From: Nyssa sinensis
Lineage: Eukaryota > Streptophyta > Magnoliopsida > Cornales > Nyssaceae
Assembly: GCA_008638375.1 (NCBI GenBank)
Contig: CM018035.1
Location: 32,472,807 to 32,536,806, forward strand
Direction of reading: 5' to 3'
DNA length: 64,000 nt
How positions within the stretch are numbered: position 1 is the stretch's first letter; every line of letters starts with the position of its first letter. Shown piece after piece: positions 1 through 9,300 of this stretch. The position numbers and the translations under genes are program-made. Below the pieces are notes generated by a model. The model made no database searches, was not told the origin of the DNA, and saw nothing but the letters and a program-made list of their open reading frames with translations.

Positions 1-1
1 G

Positions 2-876
2 AAAAGAATATTAAGAGATTTAGGCCTCAGGTATACTCTCATACATGCTTGCAAAAACAATTGCATGTTATTTTGGAAGGAGACTGAACAATGTATAGAG
101 TGTACGGTGTGCCATGAACCCAGGTACAAGCTGAATGAAGGAAAGAGCAAGACAATTCCGCACAAGGTGCTGAGATATTTTCCCTTAAAACCTAGGCTAC
201 AAAAGTTGTACATGTCTCAGAAGATGACAGAAGATATGCGGTGGCATAAGGAGAAGAGTGTTGCTCAGGAAAATGCATGTAGGCATCTGGCAGATTCTCA
301 AACTTACGCTGAGTTTGATACAAATTACGAATGGTTTGCAAATGAGCCGCGTAACGTACGACTTGGGCTGGCTAGCAACGGTTTCAATCTGTTTGATGAC
401 ATGAGTAATGCCTACAATATGTGACCGGTGTTGCTTGTGCCGTATAACTTGTCACTGTGGAAATGTATGAAAGAACCATTTATCTTCACGTCGTTGCCTA
501 TTCTAGGGCCGAAGTCTCCTGGTAATGAAATTGATGTGTACTTGGTCCTTTAGTGGATGCGTTAAAGGAATTGTGAGAGGTGAGAGTGGAGGCATACGAC
601 GTCTCTAAGAATGAGACATTTCAATTGCATGCAGCGTTACTGTTGACCATTAATGACTTTCCAGCCTACGGGAACTTGTCTGGGTGGAGCACTAAGGGGT
701 ATCTAGCATATCCGGGTTGCAATAAGGATGCATATTCCCTACATTTATCCAATGGAAAGAAGATATGCTACATGTGCCATCGTCGTTTTCTACCGCCATC
801 ACATGGCTGGCAAAATCGGCAAAAGCATCTGTTTGATGGAAAAATTAAGCGCAGATTGTCACCTCCAGGCAGCTGA
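2..876 (+). pseudogene. CACTA tnp2 transposase fragment, frame-broken
   Basis: The frame is open from base 2 and encodes the Transposase_21-type region of plant tnp2 proteins: a cysteine-rich stretch (CTVCHEPRYK), then VLRYFPLKPRLQ, EDMRWH, DPRNVRLGLAS-like and VPYNL segments typical of the family. A TGA at 422-424 replaces the expected tryptophan codon before PVLLVPYNL. A frameshift near 549-553 moves the frame to the one running 580-876 (TFQLHAALLLTINDFPAYGNLSGWSTKG). The reading stops at 876, far short of a full tnp2 of roughly 700-1000 residues, and is followed by an unrelated element segment. Family membership is clear; the copy is a pseudogene. Confidence 0.85.
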
Positions 877-994
877 GAGACGGAATGCAGAACTGAAGCA
901 GAGGATGACAGAGCTCCAGGAGCGCCAGACCCAGCTAGAGGCTCTTATGCAAACGGTCCTCAGCCAGCAAGGAGGCTCTGTTCAGCCTTGGTAA
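857..994 (+). pseudogene. CACTA second-ORF coiled-coil fragment
   Basis: A frame ending at TAA 992-994 encodes about 45 residues rich in Q, E and R (AAERRNAELKQRMTELQERQ). This resembles the C-terminal coiled coil of the second protein found in many plant CACTA elements. It follows directly on the truncated tnp2, so the middle of the element has been deleted and the two coding regions fused out of frame. The coiled-coil character is seen; the assignment to the second CACTA protein is inference from position and composition. Confidence 0.5.
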
Positions 995-1059
995 GTTTTT
1001 AAAATTATTTACTTTGGTGGATTTGTTTTTTATAGAAAATGTTACGTAAAAAAAAAAAA

Positions 1060-2412
1060 AGACTTGCACCAACTTATTTAATTTCATCGGTTCGAATGAT
1101 CGTTAAAAACTTATGTAACTTTCCACTCCAAAAAGGCCCATTTTGGGGTTTTGATAGACCAAAATACCGGATATCGGCCTATCGACCCGAAACCCCATCA
1201 CACACCTCCCAAATGTTAAAATAGACTTGCACAAACTTACGGCACTCGATTCGGATGCCCAGTCAGAAACTTTTGCAACTTTCTGCTCCACAAAGGCCCA
1301 TTTCGAGGTTTTGACGGATCAAAACACCGGATATCGGCCTACCGACCCCAAACCCTATCACACACCTCCCAAATGATAAAATAGACTTGCACAAACTTAC
1401 AGCACTCGGTTCGGCTGCCCGGTCAGAAACTTTTGCAAGTTTCTGCTCCAAAAAGGCTCATTTTCGAGTTGTGACAAACCAAAATGCCGGATATCGGCCT
1501 ACCAACCCCGAAATCCCATCACACACTCCACAAATGATAAAATAGACTTGCACAAACTTAAGACACTCGGTTCAAATCACCGGTTTGAAACTTATGCAAG
1601 TTTCTGCTCCAAAAATACCCATTTTGGGGTTTTGACGGACCAAAATGCCGGATATTGGCCTTCCGACTCCGAAACCCCATCACACACCTCACAAATGATA
1701 AAATAGACTTGCACAAACTTACGACACTCGGTTCGGATCACCGGTTTGAAACTTATGCAAGTTTCTGCTCCAAAAATGCCCATTTTGGGGTTTTGACGGA
1801 CCAAAATGCCGGATATCGACCTACCGACCCCAAAACCCCATCACACACCTCACAAATGATAAAATAGACTTGCACGAACTTACGACACTCGGTTCGGATC
1901 ACCGGTTTGAAACTTATGCAAGTTTCTTCTCCAAAAAGGCCCATTTTGGGGTTTTGACCGACCAAAATGCCGGATATTAGCCTACCGACCCCGAAACCCC
2001 ATCACATACCTCCTAAATGATAAAATAAACTTGCACAAACTTACGGCACTCGGTTCAGATGCTTGGTCAGAAACTTTTGCAAATTTCTGCTCCAAAAAGG
2101 CCCATTTTGGGGTTATGACGGACCAAAATGCCGGATATCGGCCTACCAACCGCGAAACCCCATCACAAACCTCCCAAATGATAAAATAGACTTGCACAAA
2201 CTTACGGCACTCAGTTCGGATGCCCGGTCAGAAACTTTTGCAAGTTTCTGCTACACAAAGCCCCATTTTGGAGTTTTGACGGACCAAAATACCGGATATC
2301 TGCCTAACTATCTCGAAACCCCATCACACACCTCAAAAATGACAAAATAGACTACCACAAACTTACGGCAATCAGTTCGGATTAGTAGTTTGCAACTTAT
2401 GCTACTTTATGT
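1060..2412 (+). repeat. 160-161 bp tandem array, about 8 copies
   Basis: Eight copies of a unit containing CCGGATATCGGCCTACCGAC and a downstream AATGATAAAATAGACTTGCA segment. The ATATC/ATATT landmark occurs at 1171, 1331, 1491, 1652, 1813, 1974, 2135 and 2296, giving spacings of 160, 160, 161, 161, 161, 161 and 161. Copies differ mainly by substitutions, and the first and last are more diverged. The array lies between the broken transposase genes and the CACTA 3' subterminal repeats. Short open frames in both directions are periodic by-products of the repeat, not genes. Confidence 0.95.
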
Positions 2413-2739
2413 CGTTCTTACTATTTATGCATGAAAAAAAAACAATATATTCACTTTTATATATCGGGAATTATTATTTTTATTTTATTTTTTTTCTTTT
2501 CATGGACATCTATAAGTACATTTTTCTGAGATAATTTTTTATTTTTGTATTTATTGTTAAATTGTACTTTTACAAATGTAAGTAATTAGTATAATATATA
2601 TATATATATGAATGTATTTTTCTTTTAATATACTCATTTCAGAATGCTTGGATTTTATTATATATTACGATGATTGATACAGGTTTAAACAGGAATAAAA
2701 CAAATATTTCAGGTCAAAATACGGGCGCAAAAGAAAAAA
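2413..2739. other. AT-rich spacer inside the CACTA element
   Basis: AT-rich sequence with an (AT)n tract near 2598-2610, between the tandem array and the subterminal repeats. No gene or further structure is seen. Confidence 0.6.
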
Positions 2740-3150
2740 ATACAACTTTTAGTGACGCACACAAAGGCGTCGCTAAAAGAAAAGCAACCAGTTTTAGCGA
2801 CACTTCACATTCGTCGCTAAAGCAAACCAATAAACTATTAGCGACGCACTATGAGCGTCGCTAAAGGGCACCATTAGCGACACCCATTGCGTCCATGGGT
2901 AATATTAGCGATGCTCATTGATGATTATTAGCGACGTTCCAAGGGCGTCGCTAATAGGTATTTTTAGCAACGCATACATGGGTGGGTGTCGCTAATAGTA
3001 TTTGCGACACGTCTTTTAGCGACGCATTTGGCAAAGCGCATGTGTGCGTCACAAAAGCTCTTTAGCGACGCTTTCTGTACTATTAGCGACACATTCTGTT
3101 ACTATTAGCGACACTTGAGTGCGTCGCTAATAGTACTTTTTCCTATAGTG
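2740..3150 (+). repeat. CACTA 3' subterminal repeats and terminal inverted repeat
   Basis: At least a dozen copies of TTAGCGACGC or its reverse complement GCGTCGCTAA occur in alternating orientation between about 2750 and 3130, so adjacent pairs could form hairpins. In known CACTA elements such subterminal words are binding sites for an element-encoded protein. The segment ends in the TIR TTTTTCCTATAGTG at 3137-3150. Confidence 0.85.
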
Positions 3151-3229
3151 TGGTGAAGTACACAAATGAAAGTTTTAAATATACAAATTATTATTATTTG
3201 ATCCAACAAATAATAAAGATTAAAGTGGT

Positions 3230-3606
3230 CTATAAAGAATGAACACTCTATTTTAACTTACGTGTCCGTGTCGGACACATGGCAGACACTAACACTCTCA
3301 TACACTTCCCGAACATGTGTTGGACACTTAAATCATATATATTGATGATTAAATGAAAAAAAAAAATAATTTTTATTAAATGACTTTGTTATTTTAATAT
3401 CTTAATAATATTTCTGTGATTTGCATGTTTTTGTGCTAATTTTAATTGAAATAACATTAGATTTTTATTATATGGTTATATAAAAAAATTTATATATATT
3501 CAACGTGTCCTTGATGTATCCGTGCCTTATTTTTTTGAAAAATAATGTGTCTGCGTGTTCATATCGTGTCGTATCCGTGTCTCGTATCCGTGTCCATACT
3601 TCTTAG
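3230..3606 (+). mobile_element. GACAC-family non-autonomous DNA transposon, copy 1 (377 bp)
   Basis: This copy is flanked by a perfect 8-bp duplication, AAAGTGGT (3222-3229 and 3607-3614). It starts CTATAAAGAATGAACACTC and ends CCGTGTCCATACTTCTTAG, matching the family ends (CTATGAAGCACGG and CCGTGCTTCTTAG). Near the ends are repeated GTGTCCG and GGACAC words. The 8-bp TSD is as expected for the hAT superfamily. No coding capacity. It has the same length as the copy at 62699-63075. Confidence 0.9.
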
Positions 3607-3843
3607 AAAGTGGTACCAAAGAATTTATTATTTTTAGACTTTTTAGCAATGAAAGTTAAAAAAAGAATTAAATACAAATTAAAGTAATTTAAAGAATTTA
3701 ATAAATATTATAAAAAAGTTAATAAGCTTGAAGAAGGTTTTGACACTTGGAAACTAAAGATGTGCACTATAAAAAGGGGCCCAGGGGGTTGCGTTGAAAC
3801 AAATTGAGGGTGGGGTCGTGTCTTGCGTCAAAGCAGCAGTCAA
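3607..3843. other. Spacer with TATA-like motif
   Basis: AT-rich sequence containing CACTATAAAAAGG at about 3764-3776, just upstream of the GA-rich leader-like duplication. A promoter role for this TATA-like motif is inference; no coding sequence is seen. Confidence 0.3.
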
Positions 3844-4494
3844 GTTGAGAACTTTCCCAATCGCGAGAAATCGCTGAGGGAGAGAAAGGAGGAGGAGGAG
3901 GAGGAGGAGTATTTGATTGGAACGGTGGGTCTGTCTGATTGATGTCCGTTACAAACAGGTAGGCCATTGTGTTCTTCTCCACTCTTTATTTTTACCTTTT
4001 TTCTGAGATTTTCTTGAATCGCTTCTACTAATCTTTTTTTTCCTCGAAAAAATGAATTATTCTTCTTTCACCATGTTCAGACGTGTCCCAAACGTATCCG
4101 GACATGTCCCAACGTGTCAGAAATGTATTCAAAATTTTTATAAAAAAAAAATCAGATACAAACAGGTATAAAGAGTTGAGAACTTTCCCGATCGCAAGAA
4201 ATTGCTGAGAGAGAGAAAGGAGGAGGAGGAGGAGGAGGAGGAGTATTTGATTGGAACGGTGGGTCTGTCCGATTGATGTCCGTTACAAACAGGTAGGCCA
4301 TTGTGTCCTTCTCCACTCTTTATTTTTACCTTTTTACTGAGATTTTCTTGAATCGCTTCTACTAATCTTTTTTTTCCTCGAAAAAATGAATTATTCTTCT
4401 TTCACCATGTTCAGACGTGTCCCAAACGTATCCGGACATGTCCCAACGTGTCAGAAATGTATTCAAAATTTTTATAAAAAAAAAAATCAGATAC
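3844..4494 (+). repeat. Direct tandem duplication (about 331 bp) of a leader-like segment
   Basis: Two nearly identical units start at GTTGAGAACTTTCCC, at 3844 and 4175. Each contains a (GAG)n purine run, then an ATG (3942 and 4276) followed after 17 bases by a splice-donor-like CAG|GTAGG, then a T-rich stretch and GACAC-family words (ACGTGTCCCAAACGTATCC). The units differ by a few substitutions and in the length of the GAG run. This resembles a GACAC-family element with an internal 5'-exon-like leader that has duplicated in tandem. The short proline-rich frame on the minus strand is the GAG run read backwards. Confidence 0.85.
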
Positions 4495-4569
4495 TCAACG
4501 TGTTTAACACGTGTCTAGAATGTATCTATGTCCCATACATGTCAGACACTGATGCTCTGTACTTCTTAG
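4075..4569 (-). mobile_element. GACAC-family fragment, one recognisable end
   Basis: GACAC-family words continue after the tandem duplication and end at TGTACTTCTTAG (4558-4569), a family terminus. The sequence resembles the right half of the inverted copy at 7699-8197. No matching left terminus or TSD for the flanking CAAGGCAC (4570-4577) was found, so this copy is rearranged or truncated. Confidence 0.55.
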
Positions 4570-4753
4570 CAAGGCACTATAAAATAAAGGGAACACTAAA
4601 AGGAAAAGGTAAGTCAAGGATACAAGAGAAGACATGATCAGCCATGATTTAGAAAATATGTCGCCCAAGTCATGTCGCGGACGCCATTTAATTTTTGTCA
4701 GCTTTCTTGAGTTGAGGGAAGTCCAATGAGCGGTTGTTCATAATTTGCATTAA

Positions 4754-4786
4754 CCCCCCCCCCCCCCCCCGGGGGGGGGGGGGGGG
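4754..4786. repeat. C17-G16 homopolymer palindrome
   Basis: Seventeen C (4754-4770) are followed directly by sixteen G (4771-4786). The tract is perfectly self-complementary and either strand is G-quadruplex-prone. Such a junction can also be a sequencing or assembly artefact. Confidence 0.9.
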
Positions 4787-5212
4787 CGCTTCCCAAATGA
4801 GTCAAAACCTTCCCCATACCCATGTCACAAATTATTCATATCCCCAACAATAACTCAACTAGAAAAACTCAAGATCAAATGGAATATTATTCCCCAAATA
4901 AATTTATCAAACAATTGAAATTTGCAAGTTGCAACTATATGTATGTATATAATATTATATTACATATACACACAAACAAACATACACAGTGTGTGTGAGA
5001 GAGAGAGAGAGATTTGAATTCTTAAAAATATGTGAGCTATACAAGCATTTCCCCATAGCTTGTGATTATATCATGCCAACAATAATGTAATACAGTTCGT
5101 TCACAGACAATATGTCGATGACCAATAATTTAGGTCACAATGGTTCACATAAAGCCTATTATCAAATGGATGCCAACTTTACATCATTGAAAGAGAAAAG
5201 TGATATACCCAC
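4787..5212. other. Region downstream of the last visible CDT1 exon
   Basis: AT-rich sequence with a (GA)n tract near 4998-5012 and CA/TA-rich stretches. Searched on the minus strand for the short terminal exon expected after the exon at 5213-5303; none was recognised. Confidence 0.5.
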
Positions 5213-5303
5213 TTGTATAAGAGATCTCCACTAGGCGACAACTTCCGGCAAATCCAATCTGGAACCTGCTTCTCAAGAAGCTCTATCTGTTCCTCAACCT
5301 CTC
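5213..5303 (-). CDS. CDT1: CDT1 exon, end of C-terminal winged helix
   Basis: 91 bp. Acceptor TGTCTGCACAG|GAGAGG at 5304-5305. The joined codon is A|GA, giving VERREVEEQIELLEKQVPDW, an excellent match to the family. The donor is TACAA|GTGGGT at 5211-5212, leaving phase 2. The short terminal exon that should follow was not found. Confidence 0.85.
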
Positions 5304-6286
5304 CTGTGCAGACAACACAAGTTGAATAACTATAATATATAGTATATGAAGCAAAATTGATCAAAACCATTAGCACATACTTCTCTCAACAATTTCACTG
5401 TTATTCATAATTATTTTGTGCACAAGCTCCTCTTTTGTGATTGAAGAGAAATTAACAGACTGAAATATATGATGAATCAAAGCAACGAGATTGGACAAGA
5501 AAGCAGACATCTGTTGGTGTAATTTCAAATCAGCCTGATTTATCTTGTTATCCTTGAACAAGCAATCTTTGCTATCCTCTACCTGTCACAGTGAATTCTG
5601 TGTCACTAGTACTACAAGATAGCAAAATAAAAGAAAACCAATTAAAAGAGGTAAAGGGACAGAATGCAAAGGGCATGGCAGCAAAAACAGTGCATACATA
5701 CGGCAAAAGCCACTGTATATGCATGTCTAACTGAGGCAATCTCTGGAAAAAAAAGAAGAAAAAGAACATCACTAATCATATTGGTGTCATGAAATAACAA
5801 ATAGAAGTGATCCTTTATAAGTAATTCAATAAAGCACACTCAAGAGGGGCGAAACCACATACAAAAGAACATGACAAATCAAAAGAAAAATAGAAGTTTG
5901 GTTTAGAAGTATTATTCTTGGGTTCCTAGTTTTCTAAAAGTATTCAAAAGAAGTTGAGGAATAAAATTATCATATATGCATATCATGAACTTTAATTTTA
6001 TAAATTCAAAATCCACTCAATCTGGATCTGAAAGAAATCTTTTGGTTTAATAACTACGAAGATGTATCTAATGGTATATTTTGAAATTTGAAAAAAAAAA
6101 AGATTTGACTTGGACTAGGCATAATAATTTCTTCTGTATATCACCATATTGAGATCCACTATTTTTCCACGTTACCTTGTCGGTGTTAGGGCATGTAAAT
6201 ATGAATGGGGGTATTATAGGTAGGATAATGGACATCCGAGGACAAAGGGTTAGAGTGACAACCCAGGTAGGCTTTTTTTTCTTGGT

Positions 6287-6319
<33 letters not shown>

Positions 6320-9300
6320 GACTACTGGTAGTGGAGAAATCTGAGGTTACCAGCTTACCACCACCGATCCAAAAATATCCAAGATTTCCCTGGATGAAAA
6401 AAGTTCATTCGAATGAGCTTGGGGAGGTCCCTTATTTATAGTTGTTAGGGAGTGGGGGTTGGGGACAAAGACTATTGGTGGGGAAATCCGAGGTGACCAA
6501 TATCTCATCGTCGATCCAAAAATATCCAAGATTTCCCTGAATGAAAAAGTTTTTTCTAATAAGCTTGGGGAGGTCCCTTATTTATAGTAGTTAGGTAGTG
6601 TGGAGCAAGGTTGTCTAAATGTGTATAGGAGGGCGTATCGTTTTTAAAAAAAATATGTATCGTATCGTGGATCATAAGATACACGTAATTTTTTAAAATA
6701 TATTTATAAATATATATACATATGAATATATAACTACAGATTGTTAAAAATGATATAAACAATATTTCAACTCTCTTATAAAAACAAAAATTCAGCTTAA
6801 ATTTCATAAGCCATAGTCCATAGAATACAAGAACTAAGAAATTATAAATATTAAATAATACAAGTTCCAATCAGAAAACAATAAAATTTTATTTTTTTAG
6901 AATAAAAATTTTTTTTTGGTAAGGCAAATTGTATCAATTATAACCAAACAATATATATAAGGTACAAATAGAATGCAACCCACAAAAAAATTTGTACAAG
7001 ATACATAATGCAAACACTGCTAGAATGGGGACTTAGAGTTTGATGGGTCAATGATAGAGTTGGAGAGCATGATTGTTCAGTGCAAGTGAGGAACCAGAAT
7101 AGTTGGTTCACCGCCCTTGGGCACATTCTTCTATAAATACAATTACTTTAAAAAAAAAATGTGAGGAACTAAAATAGCTTTTATACTAAGGCAACATGAC
7201 ATCGTTTTTTCCTTAGCCAAAACGCAAAAAAAAAAAAAATACCATTTTTTGCTTCTGTACATCTCGTTCGATACAGCGTATTGTATTATTGTATTGTACT
7301 GTAACGTATTGGAACTGTATCATACGATACAGTACAAAATGATACAAAATACCGCTACCTATCATTTTTCTGCTGTATTGAAACATATTGTACGATATTA
7401 ACAACTATGGTGTGGAGCCATTTGATATGGCAACGTAGTCGAAACAAATAATGCCAGCTCATTAGAAGAATATTCCTTGAAGGAATAGAGTGCACCAAAT
7501 GCGACCCGTGGCAACTAATAGTCCAAGAGGAAGTATGTCTCTCTCAAAGATACGCCAAGTTGTGGACGGAAAAACAAGAGTACAGCTCGATGAAGCCTTT
7601 GTTTCAGCCACGGAGCCACAAAACCCAAGCCATTCCAAATTGGATTGCAGTGAAGTGTAGTGGAGCCGCACACCGAGCTGAAGCACGTTCCTAAGCCCCT
7701 AAAAGGAACGGATACACACGACATGGATACGCGAACACTACATTTTTTTCAAAAAAGTAAGACACGGATACGTCTAGGACAAGTTAAACATATTTTTATA
7801 TTTTTTATATAACTATATAATAAAAATCTAATATTATTTTAATCAAAATTAGCATAAAAATACACATATCAAAGCAATGTTATTAGTATATCAAATTAAT
7901 AAAACTTTAGGAACTTCTTCAGTTAATTATCGACATTCATGATTCAAGTTCCAAAACGAATTTGTTGACTAACATATAAATAATATGTGTGTGCGTGTAT
8001 ATAAAGTAGAGAAGAGGAGAAGAAAAAGAGTGGGAAATTCAGAAAAATATCCAAAAACCTGTCCAAAATGTATCCCCGTGTCTGTAATGTGTCCAGGATG
8101 TGTCAGAAATTCAAAAAAAAAAATTAAACACTCTTTTTTCACGTGTTTGTATCTGACACTAATACATGAGATAAAATAGAGTGGTAGTGTTTCATAGCTA
8201 AGCCCCGAGTTCTTAACTAAAGGTGAAATGATGTGGAGATGGCAATATCAAGGTCATCAAGGAGCCAATTGGAGAAGCTCTCCATAACCTTTAGGTGTCG
8301 ATGACCTAGACTAAGGCACTGTGTGCAAATACTCTATTCAAGGTAACCAAGGCCTTCTCAATGTCCTACTAACCTATAAAATTTAAAACTTTTACAACAG
8401 AAACAAAATAAATAGCTATACGTTATTCGCAATCTCCAATAAAACCTTTCTTGATCAAAGCTTCTAGGTTCTTGTGTCAAATCATACAAGAGCTACCTTG
8501 CAACAAGTTAAGAAGTCTGTTTGTCATGCATCAACCATACAAAAGTCTAGGTCATACTAGCATTCTATTCCCCATTTAACCAAGTCTATTATGATTACAT
8601 CATCTCTCTAGACTCAAGAAAAAGGCCTCTCTCATAGGCTTATGTCTATAACTCGAATAAGAATCTTGGTAAGTCCATTTGATCTTGCTAACTACCATCT
8701 TGAAATAATAAGAATCAACAATCATGAGCTAATAGCCCAGTGAACAAAGTCCAAACCACGTCTCGGGTTTTGAGAGCTCGTATTATTTATAAAATCTAAT
8801 CATTTAAAACATCATGAATAACTTTAGGCATAAACATTTTAAAAGAAATATATTTTTGGTAAAGAATAAAATAGCATCAAAGTAACCTTCATTTCATTGA
8901 CAAACACTTGTAGCATGAACATTGCTAGTCTAGCACGATGTTTTTAAGACACCAACTTTTATACCCCCCATCAGTTAGGCATTCTATAGAAGTCTCTTTA
9001 GGCATGAGTTCATCGAGTTAAACATTCACATTTCAAATCAAAAGCATTTTTTCATTATTAACAACATGTCCATGAAATTGAGTAACATAATTCAATAACA
9101 TGGATAAGTCATCACAAAAGTAGTTTCAAACAAATTCTCATTTTTAAAATTTTCCTTTCACAAATCAACTATTCAAAGCATGAGAAACATTCTCCATTTC
9201 ATGGCATGAGTTTACCCACCTTCAATGTGTCCCAAAGACAGTTTTGGGACACTAAGTAACCACTCTAAATTCATTTACACATCCTTTTCTAAACCTAAGC

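Larger units (their letters stand above)
1..3150 (+). mobile_element. CACTA (En/Spm-like) DNA transposon, 3' portion, internally deleted
   Basis: The window opens inside a CACTA element. In order it holds tnp2-type transposase remnants (2-876), a short coiled-coil piece of a second element protein (about 857-994), a 160-161 bp tandem array (about 1060-2412), and subterminal repeats of the GCGTCGCTAA type (about 2740-3130). The end reads TTTTTCCTATAGTG at 3137-3150, whose reverse complement CACTATAGGAAAAA is a typical CACTA terminus. The 5' end lies outside the window, so the expected 3-bp TSD (TGG follows the end) cannot be tested. Most of tnp2 is missing and its frame is broken, so this copy cannot be autonomous. 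Confidence 0.85.

Noticed and set aside
1103..2350. Overlapping 60-95 residue ORFs on both strands with similar peptides
   Set aside because: They repeat with the 160-161 bp array and lack conserved protein constraint; they are by-products of the tandem repeat.
3767..3982. Proline-rich minus-strand ORF
   Set aside because: It is the reverse reading of the (GAG)n run in a duplicated leader segment.
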